NCBI GenBank assembly: GCA_946807835.1
Contig: OX327697.1
Span: forward strand, 17,184,001 to 17,248,000
Direction: 5' to 3'
Length of the DNA stretch: 64,000 bases
Origin: Ailanthus altissimus
Taxonomy: Eukaryota; Streptophyta; Magnoliopsida; Sapindales; Simaroubaceae
Shown here one piece after another: positions 47,274 through 59,139 of the stretch. How positions within the stretch are numbered: position 1 is the first letter of the stretch; each line of letters opens with the position of its first letter. Below the pieces are notes generated by a model, which saw nothing but the letters and a program-made list of their open reading frames with translations, was not told where the DNA came from and searched no databases. The translations under genes and the position numbers were made by a program.

Positions 47274-50200
47274 ATGGCTCCCAAGAGAAAATGGAATTGG
47301 GTGGTAGTAACCGTTAGGATACTTGGTTTTGAAGAGTATAATGTCTGTACCAAAATTTTCCATAGAACACTACTACCAAATAAGAAGTTTAAGGTTACAG
47401 CTGTAGTGCCTTGGCTTATGAAAAAATAAATGCTTAAAATAGACTTAGTTTTTGTGACATTTGGTAGTTAATGTTGAGGTCCTTCTATTAAGCATGGTTA
47501 CATTACCTAGAATAGCCCTATACCATGAACTGTCCTTAGTACCAAGACTGCGACTTCAAAGTCCAAAAAAAGGTTGTTCTAAGATTGATTTAAGAAAGTC
47601 CACAGCAAGTCGAAATCAGCCCAATACTAAACCACACTGCCCCTTTAAGGAAAGTGACAACTTTCAAGTCTCTAATTCCTCAATGCAAGTACATAAACCT
47701 AAACTAACAGCCTTAATGAAAATTGGAAATCTTGGACCAAAGCAACCTCAACCAACATCACTAAAGCAAGCACAATAGCTTGCCCCAAAGCAACCTCAAC
47801 CTACTTTCTCAAAGCAAGCACACCACCCTGTACCATTTGCCACAAAGCAGCCCCAACCAACATCCCTAAAGCAAGCACACTGTTACCCCTAATCCAAAGC
47901 AACCTCAACCTACTACCCTAAAGCAAGCATACCATCATGTACCAACTGTCATAAAGCAAGCCAAACTAATATCCCTAAAGCAAGCACACTCAACTTCTCT
48001 AAAGCAACCTCAACCAACTGCACCAAAGGTACCTCAACCTATTACCCCAAAGCAAGCCCAACCTACTGCCCAAATCAACCCCAACTAAGAGCCCCAAAGC
48101 TAGCCTAATCACATTACCCTGTCCATACCCTTAAGCAACCATAATGCACTGTCCACGTCTTAACAATCCCAGAGCAAAGTGACAAAAGTGTCTCATCCTC
48201 AATAGGCCTAGATGATGTAGCAGACTCTTAAGTCCAAGAATCTCAAGTATTTCAAGCATCACCCCTACCCCATACCAACACACCTTATACCAACCTACCT
48301 GTTGATGAGGTAATTTAGACCAACAATGACAATAAGGATGAGTTATTGATGTAAATAGTGAAGGAGCAGGGGTAAATGTAGATGAAGGTACAGGGTCAAT
48401 ATAGATGAATGCATAGGGGTCAATACAAGTGAAGGAACAAGGGTTAATATAGGTGAAGAAAGAGGGGAAGATGATTCAAATGATGAAATCCTATCTAATT
48501 ATGATTCAGATGTTAGAGTAGATGGCTTGCAGTTAGATTCAGGGGATGATATACTATTACCAGGTTTGCTACATGAGTTGGGATGAACTTTATAAGATAT
48601 GAAAAAGGTGATAACCATGTTATGCATATCGGTAAAGGATTCTTTGATGTAGTTCAATTTAAAGAGGTTATGAAAAATTATTGCATACATGAAGAATTTC
48701 AGCTAATTAAGTTAAAGAATGAGAATAGAAGATTTAAACAAAAATGTACGGTTGTAGAGTGTAAATGACTGATTTATGCTTCAAAGGTAAAGTCTAATAG
48801 TTTTTAAAGTTCAACAATTACAAGAGGAGCACACATGTAATAGGGTGGCAGCCAGCAAAGAGGTAAAAGTTGGGTGGATTATTGCTAGGTATTTGAAACA
48901 ACTTAAGAATAACCCCACAATGCTACCAAGGGCAATTGATGAAAGATGAGTTTTAGGGCAAAATCCAGGGTACTTCAAAATAGCGGTGAAGGACATGTTA
49001 TGTCCTACAGTAGACTCGGAGATTATGCTCAAATTTTAATAGATAGAAATCCAGGGTCTTTGTTAAAATAAAATTTAATTTTCTTAGCGAGGATGAGGGC
49101 ATTAGATTTGAGAGGTTTATATTCACTTTCCTTGCATGTGAAAAGATATAGGTTATTTATAGGGTTAGATGGATATAATTTGAAGGGACCATATAGTGGT
49201 GTACTTTTATCAGCAGTGTCTCTAGATGCTGATAATGAGATTTTCCCATTAAGGATATTTGTGTGTGAATCAGAGTATGCAAAGACTTGGTCTTGGTTTC
49301 TTGCAATTCAAAAGGACTATTTAAGGATACAAAATACACATGTTGTGATATTCATGTTAGACAGGTGGAAATGCATCTTAAAGGCCTTAAAAGAGCAATG
49401 GCCTAACGCCTATGAAAGACACTGTGCCAGGCATATCCAAGCCAACTTAAGAAAGAAGCATGCCAATGTGGTATACAGATTACTGTTCTGGACTATTGCA
49501 AGAGGTACTAGGAAGAGAGATTGAAAGGTTAGTATAGAAAAAATTAGGTCAGCCAAGAAGGACAGTGGTGGTAATTTCTACACTGGTTCATTTGATTATT
49601 TATCCTTAATAAATAAATGGGTATGGGCATGCCACACTTTCTAAATAGATTCTATCAAGTGTGATCATGTCACAAATAATATGTCAGTTTTAGAATAGCT
49701 GGCTAAATGTTTACAGAGAAATGCTTATTTTGAACTTATTAGAGTTCATAGAAAAACACAATTATGTAAAGATTGTAGAAAAAGGCTTTAAACAGCTAGA
49801 ACTTAGACTACTAGGCTCCATCCAAATATTATGAAAAAAATTAGAAACTTCCAAAACATTTGGAAGGTATGTGGAGATCTTAAAGGCTAATGATAATGAA
49901 TTTAAAGTCACTAATGTTGACTAGATAACATATGTGGTGGACTTGGCCTAAAAAATATATGATTGTAGAGAATTCTAGATCACTAAGCTTTCTTACTAGC
50001 ATGTACTGCCATGTATTGCCGTTAAAAAGGATGACCCTATTGACTATGTTAACCCAAAACTAGCAATAGCAGCCTATATGGCAATTTATGAAGATTGTAT
50101 CCACCATTTGTCTAATAAGTCAACATGGAACATGGTTAATGGTCCTAAAATAGTTCTACCTCATAAGAAGGCCACAATGGGTAGGCCTAAGGTTATTAAG

Positions 50201-50300
50201 AGGAGAGAAATTAGAGAGAAATCTAAAGCCACTGTCAGATGTGGACAATGCAAAGAGTTTGGCCATAACAAGAGAGTATACAAGGTTGCACCAAGTACTA
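47274..50300 (+). pseudogene. MuDR-type transposase remnant with Pro/Gln-rich repeat
   Basis: Begins near ATG 47274 and runs, with stops and frameshifts, to about 50300. After a P-K-Q-P-Q-P-T repeat zone (47737-48100) comes the MULE N-terminal domain at 48583-48768 (FDVVQFKEVMKNY...KCTVVECK). The catalytic core is open at 49093-49524: IGLDGYNLKGPYSGVLLSAV has the first Asp, FMLDRWKCI the second, and ERHCARHIQANLRKK the following Cys-His region. Then come DSIKCDHVTNNMS and a decayed SWIM-like region near 49960-50100. A terminal CCHC knuckle at about 50220-50285 (CGQCKEFGHNKRV) has lost its last Cys to Tyr. The product would be a cut-and-paste DDE transposase; this copy is inactive. Confidence 0.88.
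47737..48100 (+). repeat. Coding minisatellite in the MULE transposase leader
   Basis: About eight imperfect units of 47-57 bp, each starting AAAGCAACCTCAACCWAC and containing CTAAAGCAAGCACA. They encode PKQPQPTSLKQA-like repeats where the frame is open; later units are shifted or stopped. Confidence 0.85.
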
Positions 50301-50796
50301 ATCATGTGTGTTTTCTATTAACCATGAACTTCTCTATTTACATTTACACAGTTAATAGAAAATACTTATGCATTATTCTGATCTATATAGAGGTAACCAA
50401 CAACTATTGGACAACCACAGTGATAAGTGAAAGTAAAGTCATCTAAATGCCATCTTTTGTTGAACCTTATTGGTAATAGGAACTATAATTTATATTAGGA
50501 TGTTAATCTTTTCGGGTAATGTTTATTTTGTTAGGATGTCTACAAATGATATGTGATTGTTTTTGCTATTGCTAGTCCATTACAGATTCAATATTTATTC
50601 AACTAGTATTTCTATCACAACATATACATTGGCCCCTTAGAACAATCCCAATGCAAATGCCTATAATAAGGCTTATGATTATGGCAACACATGTTCTACT
50701 ACTCATTTTTTAACTTTATTGAACTTTTTGAAATCTTATGCTACTAGCTTGCATGACTTCATTTATATTTTCATATCCTATGGATTGCTCATTATA

Positions 50797-51200
50797 TTAC
50801 CAAGTGTAGTTATTTGACAATGTAGTTGCATTGTACTCAAAATAATTAGGTTTCCATAACCTATAATAATCATACTTTCTCTTCATGCATCTAAAGTACG
50901 TGTTAGAATTAGTAGTAGATTGATATATGCCAAGATATGCGACTATATTGCATTCACAATACTTGTTCTTGAATTTCACTAGCCCTCCATTAACATCAGT
51001 TAAATGGTCATCTATTTTTAATGCTTTCATGAAGTTCATCAAGTTGGGGCAGCTAATATTTGTAGCAGCTGCAGGCACTTGTTAAGCAATAGAATATGAG
51101 CATGTTATGTGTATCTAAAAATTTCAAATTTGCACATTACAAAAGCAATATTCGGTTCTTGAATTTTATTGGCCCCCCATTAACATTGCTGGCATTTAGA
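50797..51200 (-). pseudogene. GRF-type zinc-finger ORF, antisense inside MULE copy 2
   Basis: The minus-strand ORF 51078-50797 (93 codons) contains VKFKNKYCECNIVAYL, then QSTTNSNTYFRCM and YDYYRLW. This is the GRF-finger pattern CxC...TNxNxxFxxC with aromatic residues after it. About 180 bp upstream, near 51165, a second finger start (PIKFKNR) is present, as in MULE copy 1. GRF fingers bind nucleic acid in other proteins. Here the fragment is short, and I see no intact partner exon or tail. Confidence 0.55.
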
Positions 51201-51823
51201 ATTAAACTTATGCTTGAATTATCTCCATACCTATTTTTTATAACGGTTAAAGAAAATTCAAAATAAAAAATTAATTTATATAAAGTGTACAGAGTATAAT
51301 GAACTTGTGCTTCAATCTGTTTTTTCTTACAAAAATAAAGAATTTTTTTTAAGAAATGGCAATATAATAATTCAGCAAGTAATAAGGGAAAACTGAGCAC
51401 AAAATGTGAGTAACATGACTTTAAAATTTGACTTTTAAAGGCACTTATGAACGGTAAAAAAACAACTGTCATATTCTGGATTTATGATTAAGGGCAAAAT
51501 TATAATTTCACATTTTCTTTTGGTGGGGGAGGAAATTGGCATAACAAATTATTTTCCCTCTCAAAATCAAAAACCCAACTGCTGTTTAATTTGTTATTAT
51601 TTTTTTTGACACATTAGTGACCACACAACATTTAAGAATAATAGTAATCAATTTTAGTTGTAAATGTGTGCTTCAATTAGTATTTTCTATGAAGTCAAAT
51701 GCAATCAACCATCAATCACTAATGACCGGGGGGGGTGTAATTGGGAATTTTTAAAAATAGAGTGAGTAAACAATCATTTTCACAAAACCATATGGGTCAA
51801 AATGTCCTTTGCGCTAGTCTAAA

Positions 51824-54190
51824 AAGTTGTGCAAACCTGTGGGAGCTTTTAAAGGCCCTATAGAATTTAATACCTTTTACTAATTTAACAAAAATAAATT
51901 AGGTTTGGTCTATGTTTCCTACTAAGGAACATTATTGTCACTGTTGGCAATCATGATAACTAAACTATTGTATGTAAAAATATAAATTTTAAGTTAAAGC
52001 CCCTTTAGAGAATGTCAGTGCAAAGGCACCACAACCTTATTGTATTGCTTATGGTTACAACATAAAACAAAAGACATAAAACAAATGGAAAGGTATGAAA
52101 GAGGATCATCCTGATGGTAAAAGGATGTGGGAGTACCATACAGCAGGCACAATGACCAAAGAATAAGGCTTTACAAGGGGAAGTAAACTTAGAAATGAAG
52201 TTCACATCATATATGGAGTAGGATATGGTTTGTGACCTATTTGTAATAAATATTATTAACTTAGTGTACTAATTAAGTTATCATTAACATTTGTTGTAAT
52301 TAAGTTCGACCAACATAACATGTGTTAAAAAAATTAGAATTCAGATGTAGTGTTAGATGTTTATCAAGGTGTGCTATAGGCACTGTCCTTAAGATTATTT
52401 ATGCCCTCAGGAGAATGTAATCTTAGTGAAAATGAGTTAAATGACAATAGAGTGTCCATGATTTAATGACAAGTTTGAAATTTGCTAGAATGCACTCTCA
52501 GACGCAACTTTCCTAAACAAAAAGTTAATGCCTTTAAATTGAAATGTTTGTTTAGACAAGAATATGATGAGAAATTCAAGATCAAGAAAGTTCATATCTT
52601 TATCCAGGAGAGGCCAACAATTATAACGAAATGGTTGCTCTTTGTACAATCAATATACCTTTTCTTAAAGCCACAAAGTTAGTTGTTCAAGGTGATTTTT
52701 AGAACACTCATGACCAGTCAGTCATTAATATGCTAACTCTTAACACCGCAGTGCCTGGTTAATGCCCAAACACCGATGCTTGTTCTCTTCTTTAGCTCAT
52801 TTATTATATCTTTTAGTTACTTTATTTATTTTGAAGTACTTTTAAAACATATAACAATCTCCCAGATATTTCAAAATAAACAAAATAAATTAAATTCAAA
52901 ATTCAAAGTAGAATTTAATGTATATAAGTTGGTGCTTTTCAAAGCTATGAATCAGTCAATGAACGGTTAATCACGTTTTGTAGGAACTGGGTGCAACATA
53001 AGTTACTATAAACTTTCATTCCTTAGGTGTAAAGCAAAGGGTTAAATGTTTACATTAAATTATCTATTAACTTGTTTGTTCAATGATGTGGCACTTTTAT
53101 GGCCCTGTGTCGTCCTAGTTTTATGAGTGCTTTAGAGATGTCTTCCTAGCTCTCATAGGAATTGACTTAATTCTATACTCACATATGTGAACCTCCATCC
53201 AATGTGTTTTGAAATATAACATATCACTATAAATAATGAGCTATGTAGTTTATTAAGAGATTAAGCTCATTTATTTTCATTGTAGAAAGTACTACCTAGC
53301 CTTAGAGAAGACTCTTTAATTTACTTAGCCAGAAGTACAATAAGACAACAAGTGAATTTTTCCCCCTTCTTTGGCCCATTTGTTATGTCTTTTACTTAGT
53401 CAGTAACAAGACAACATCGCCAACTCATAGCACCGCAATGCCTAGTGCCAAAGTGCCAATTTTTGTTCCCTTCCTTAGCCTATTTGTTATGCCTTTTACT
53501 TTACTTTTTTTTTATTTTGAAATACTTTTAAAATTTCTAAAAATATACATAGTGACAACGAGAAAGTTACTATAAAGATTAAAGTGAAATATAGTGAAGC
53601 ATTAATCACCTGGGAGGTGAGCTCTAATCTTGTGTATTATTGAATGTTTTATAAATATTAAGTATTATATTGAGGAAAACTAAATAAGTAAAGAGTGTTG
53701 TATTATATGAAAAAGGATGAAGGAGTTTTATATCAAAAGTTGGCAGCAGAGATAAAAAGTTAGTACAATGACCACCACATGCCTGAAATGAAATAGTCAT
53801 ATGAGAAGGCAAATTACAAAATTGATGCTCTCCATAACTATTTTTAAAAAGTGTGTCACATCTTAGAGTTTTTGAGACGACAATAGTGTAAGAGATAGGT
53901 TTTTGGATTCCATTGTAACTTCAATGTATTATATTAAAAAAGAAGTATTTTGGTTGGTTAGTTAAGAGTGTAAATACTACGTAGTTGATTGTTATACTTT
54001 ATGGGTAAGAAATTGTTATAAGCTCACATTTTCTCAAATAATAGGCATTGACAATAGGGGTAACCTTTTATAGTTACAAGTGTCACATCTCAAGTGCTCT
54101 TAAGCATTTTCTCGAGCACTTGGTGTACGACAGAGCCTCTTAAAGGCTACATGGGCTGATGGAACAGTTCGTAGTCTAAATCTTCTAGAA
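51824..54190. other. Non-coding region with diverged direct repeats
   Basis: No gene recognised. Segments at 52711-52864 and 53395-53545 are related. Both contain AGCACCGCARTGCCTRG or a close variant, then a TTTGTTATNYCTTTTA-like block and TTTTGAARTACTTTTAAAA. A shorter third relative lies near 53335-53400. This suggests an old local duplication or a decayed repeat. Confidence 0.45.
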
Positions 54191-54199
54191 AACCCATTG

Positions 54200-54567
54200 A
54201 CTTTGATAGAAATTTAGGTAAAGCCTACAACTTATAAGAGATGTACACCCTTATTTGGAAGGGAAATATTCCATGGAATATATGAAGGCATCTTGGAATA
54301 TTTTTGGCATAGTATGCCATCTTGTATATACACTGTTAGATCATTTAGATCTTAATCATTGATTGTATATTGCTAGTAGTATATAAATAGGATATCTTTA
54401 GTTGTACAAAACCATCTTAACTTATATTCTTTTTTAGTTATAATAGAGAAGTTTTCTCAAACACTTAGTATGCATGTCTCTCATCTTTTTCTTTGTTTGG
54501 TTTTTTCTAGGCCATTTAGCGCGTAAAGCATCTAAGGTAGTACGGTTTCAAAATGGTCTATAATATT
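54200..54567 (+). mobile_element. Likely 5' LTR of a Gypsy element (partial definition)
   Basis: A TATA box (TATAAATA, 54382-54389) is followed by a short leader and then, at 54568, a primer-binding site. It is therefore the 5' LTR of the gag-pol remnant that follows. The left end was not resolved; I found no clear TG start or target duplication. Confidence 0.5.
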
Positions 54568-54579
54568 TGTTATTAGAGC
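54568..54579 (+). other. Primer-binding site of the Gypsy element
   Basis: TGTTATTAGAGC differs by two bases from the initiator-tRNA-Met site TGGTATCAGAGC, and lies just upstream of gag. Confidence 0.6.
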
Positions 54580-54589
54580 GAGTTTGAAG

Positions 54590-57500
54590 ATGATGGTGAA
54601 AGATGTTGCGACATCATCAAAAGCGACTGAAGAAATGGGGATAAGGACCCTAAATCTAAGAGGCACAATAGTGTACCTTGTGAAAAGTCCGTTGAACATG
54701 GCCATGATCTAGGAAACACGGTAAAAATGCTTAGTGGCACTGTAGAAAAGGCAAGGAATTACCTTGAGGAGTTTGAGCAGCATATAAAGAAGCGCTAAAT
54801 AGACCTCGATGTTAAAGGGGATGAGCTACGCCCTCTCATTAACACATCCATTAAAAGCTACGCTAGTAAGTAGCAAGATTGGGTCAAGGCTTTTCAAGAG
54901 AATGTATATTCCACAAAGGACAAAGTTCAAGCCTAAGTGGAAGAGCTGTGTAAAGGGTTGATGCTGTCAAGGAAGATGTGGTGCTATGCAAGTGATAATG
55001 ATGAACAGAATTATTTATGCTTAATTTATGATGGCTACACTGAGAGTTGAGACTTCTAAGCTGAAGGAGTTCAGCAGTAAGTGGTATGCCAAGGAGCTCG
55101 ACAACCTTTTTTAACAAATGGAAAGATACTTGGATACCATGGGCATAGAGGAGTTGTGTAAATACTGTGATATTGTATCTTTTAGATTATGTAGTTCTAT
55201 GGTAGCATAGGAAAAGCCAGAAATACACCAGGGTACTTGTACCATGAACACATGGGCATAATTACAATGGGAGCTGAAGCTCCAATTTTATCTAAAGAAC
55301 ATAATGCATGATGCTCGAAAGTGGCTAAAGGAATTGAAGGAAACCAAGTCCACCAATGAGTACATGGAGGAGTACTCTTTATTGATGCTACAAATTCCCA
55401 ACATGAGAGAAGAGGACTTGTTGTTTAATGTTTTATATGCGTTACGAACATGGGCATCTAATGAGTTAAAGTGACACAGAATGGTGAATATATTTAATGC
55501 CCTTACATTGGTGGAAACGTTTATAGATTATCGTAAGGGTGAAGCAGAAAAATTTAAGAATTTCAAATTTATTCATATCAAAGGTTGTGGAGCTAAGAAG
55601 TTTCATCCTCCAGAGGATAAGGAGGAAAACAGCAAGCTACTCAAGTGGAAAGAGCAAAAGCGTAAAGCTATAGTGGTAATAGAGTGAAGACGAGTTGCTT
55701 CTTTTACAATGAGGATCATTAGGTCAAGGACTGTTGAAAGAAGAAGGCTATCAATATAATGGTTGTGGCACGCGAGGTAAGTAAGTAGGACTAGATAGTG
55801 TATTTGCTACTACTCAACATTACGAAAGTCAAATGAGGTGCCCTTATGTTGATGAGTAAGGCGTTCATATACGTTGAAGCTATATCATCTATATAAAGAC
55901 TTAAGTGCTGATAGATACCAATGCTACACATAACTTTATTAAGCGTGCAAATGTGGATCGCTTATAACTTTAAGTGAAGAAAGAAGAAGGATACCTCAAG
56001 TTTGTAAACTTTGCAGCCAAACCACTAGATGAGGTAGTTCAAGGGGTTAAAATCCACCTCAAAACTTGGCATGACGAGGTAAATTTATCAGTAGCATCTC
56101 TTGATGATTTTGATGTGGTGCTTTATGTGGAGTTCTTAAAACAATACGATATGGTACTACTTCCTTGACATAACTATGTGTGCATTATGAAAGGGGGACG
56201 TAGCATGATACTGATAGTAATAAGCCTAAGGGTGAGCGATCTAAGCCGAAAGCTAATATCAAACTTCTTTCCACCATACAACTATAGAGAGTTGTCGAGA
56301 TCAAAGAAAAAATATATTTAGTCAAAATGATTAGAGTTTGTGCTTAAGTGCTATTCTAATATTATATGAATATTAATTGTTTAATATTTATACAATAAAT
56401 ATTTTAAATAAAAATTGTTAATTTTATTATTAAATAGAACTATACTTGTAACGTTATAGACATTATATGATGTGAAGGAGTTCAGATCTGGTCTAAAGAG
56501 TTTAGACTAGAGCTAAGAGTTAACAACGCTGAAAGTTATAAGTGCTAAGAGTTAGTACTACTAAGAGTTAGCGATTTATAAGAGTCAATAAAATTTTAAG
56601 AGGTAAAAGCCTGGTCTAAAATAGGGTAATAACTTGGGAATACACTAATAATGACATAATTGCAAAGAATAGTAATGTTTTCTAGGAGATGTCATTATGC
56701 AAGTATGTTCTCAAATATTAGTTCATAATCTTTTTTCACCGATGCAGGTATATTGGTAAATCCCTTTCATATAGATCAGTGTATGTCTATATCTGTTTGG
56801 TACAGATAGTTGTTCTTAGCTGACCATAAGGTTAGAGCTTGTATAAGCACACAAGTATTCAGGCAGGACTGAATACTGAATAGATTCATAAGAACTCCAT
56901 AGAAATCTTAGGAAGTCATCAAAGGACAATCCTATCGAGTCGAGTAATATTCGTAGTCCTTTGACTTGAACGCCACAGTGGGCTTGTGAGTGATCTACTA
57001 TACTTTAGTTTTAGGGACGTCAAAGACCTTTTATAGTCTGACCGCTGTGTGTCATTGGGTATGGTTTGATGCTCATGGAGTCTGGTGTGCACTGATGCGA
57101 GATCTGTCAGCTTATATAGATAAATTGTATATCCAATGCTTCGTGATTATATCTTAGAAAATCTTATGGCCATAAGTAATAAACCCAGAAAAGTAATTCC
57201 CTCAGGGTTAAACAAAATCACAAAAGTATTTGCGTATATTGTTTATCAAGATACAAATCTAAAGATAAGTTCATGGATGATTTTATAAGGATTTGACATC
57301 GATGATCTATATCCCCGCACATTCAGGGTATTTATGACAGAAGGATTATACGTATATTAATAACCTCAACTTTTAAGGTTTAATATGCTGATTTGTAATA
57401 TCTGTGACGCGTGTGTGGTGCATCGATCACGAACTTATAGAATAATTTCATTTAACGAATTGGGCATGGACTTAGAGAGTCCCGCAATAAAAAATGTACT

Positions 57501-59137
57501 TGTTGTGTACTGGGATAGCATACCAGATTGAATAGTTCAATATAATAAAATCCAGCAAAATTAAATATTTATTTTGAGATCCCTTGGGATATGCTCGTGT
57601 CAAGACTTAAAAGTTAAGTATATTGATTAGTTAACAATTGTTGTTGACTAATTAAATGTTGTCACATGGTACATAGTGAGCATTTAGTTAAGTTGACTCA
57701 AGTGTAGGGTTAAGTGAGACCCATTTTGAGTTAATAAAGAGGGCTTAAGAATAGTTTCACTTAATTGATTATTTAATTATTAAATATTCAAAATATTTAT
57801 TTATTTAATAGTTAAATAAATATCTAACTTAACTATGGTTAAACGTTAACCAGGTAGTAAAGTTACAAGTTATTTTATCCTTGCTTAAGGATTAAGTTAA
57901 GGTTAATCTAACTATGGTTGACAGTTAACTAAGTTAGGTTAGTTAGATATTTATTAACTTAAAGGTTAAGTTAATTCTAACTCAATTCAGGTTAAAAATT
58001 AACTTTGGTTAAGTTAAATATCTAAAATAAAGTGAAATTAAATTCATGCATGTTAAATTGAAAGTTAATTGAATGCATTTGAGTTATGTTAGTAAAATGA
58101 AACAAAACAAATTGGTTAGTTATGTTTTTACATTTAGAATGGCCGCCAATTTAGAGAGAAATTGAGAATAAGAATTTGTAATGTTTTCAAGAGTTGAAAA
58201 CATATTCTACTCATTATCTTCTTCAATTAAAGTTAGCCATTAAATTTTTTTTTATTAAAGAGTTGAACTAATGAATAACAAATTTAACTAAGTTAAAGAG
58301 TTTAACTTAGGATTATGTTTAAGTGTTAAATAAAGTTCCTGGATTATGAGCTGCTATTCTAAATACTCAAACCCACCTCCGTTGAGTACTAGAATTGACA
58401 AAGGTTGTAATTCTAGGCAGATTTCAATTATTTTAATCCAAAGGTTATGGGTAAAATTCTCAATCTTGTATATTAATTTGATTAATATGTATTAATTTGT
58501 ATTCATTATCAATTTTTAGACTTCCGCAGTGTATATGTATATATGAGATGCATATATTTGGATGATAAACATATATCACCTGCATGCACCTATGTTTTAA
58601 TCAACAATCAACAAAAATGTGAGGGACAGATGATAAGGCGAAAGGGGGAGAGGATGAGCTACCAATAGGGATTGTGGAAGTGCTTAGGTAGCATATAGGG
58701 GTCGTGCTAACTACCATGCCGTAGAAGCTACCACCAAGAGGTAAGATTGAACTTGGGGATAAGTTGGAGCTGAGGTTTAAGCTTCTAACTATAATGCATT
58801 CTCTTCAACTAGAGTTAGGTGAGTTGTGGGGGCAGTTCAAGGAGTGGTCGAGTATGAGAGCCATTCAAAAACCTAAGGCTTTATATAGAGTGTGCGCTTT
58901 TAGCACAAGAAATGGATTAAAGATAAGCGGCAACATGTCAAGTATAGTGTGGAAAACTTAGTGATAGAAATGGTACTTCTAGCTCAATGTAAGTTGGCAA
59001 ACCCACTTCAAAAGGGCCTTGATCATAGGGACAAGGGACCATTTTCAGTTGCTAAGAGGTTTGGCAATGTCTTGTGCAAGGTGGACATTGATGGTGAGTT
59101 CTACCCAGAAAATTGTAGTAATTCATGTGTAGATTGA
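54590..59137 (+). pseudogene. Gypsy gag-protease-pol remnant with large internal deletion
   Basis: Gag is recognisable at 55030-55690: ETSKLKEFSSKWYAKELDNLF, then MERYLDTMGIEE, then EEYSLLMLQIPNMREEDLLFNVLYALRTWASNELK. Next come a decayed zinc knuckle (near 55700-55740), the protease site DTNATHNF at 55914 (Asn in place of Gly) and a post-protease block (55974-56168). After a Copia LTR insertion the frame resumes near 58617 with the KLPP linker to reverse transcriptase, then jumps directly to the integrase C-terminal part near 58915-59137 (KKWIKDKRQHVKYSVENLV and GPFSVAKRFGNV). Most of reverse transcriptase, RNase H and the integrase core are absent. Gag and integrase tail resemble chromovirus-type plant elements. 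Stops are frequent. Confidence 0.82.
56328..58611 (+). mobile_element. Solo Copia LTR inside the Gypsy remnant
   Basis: A 2.28-kb LTR in plus orientation beginning TGATTAGAGTTTGTGCTTAA. CAAAA occurs on both sides (56323-56327 and 58612-58616), consistent with a 5-bp target duplication, although the exact right end is uncertain by two or three bases. It is the same family as the other long Copia LTRs, with the shared CGCCACAGTGGGCTTGTGAG block at 56961. It lies between the Gypsy protease and pol parts. Confidence 0.78.
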
Positions 59138-59139
59138 AA

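Larger units (their letters stand above)
46326..51814 (+). mobile_element. Mutator-like element, copy 2, complete end to end
   Basis: A 5,489-bp element with terminal inverted repeats at 46326-46447 and 51687-51814. The outer ends are GGGCAAAAGACATTTT and, inverted, GCGCAAAGGACATTTT; both carry TGTTTACTCACT and a TTTGACTTCATAG inner end. It is flanked by 9-bp direct repeats TACTCTAAA (46317-46325) and TAGTCTAAA (51815-51823), one mismatch. Inside are a transposase gene on plus and a GRF zinc-finger fragment on minus. The coding parts are broken, so it could move only with outside transposase. Confidence 0.88.
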
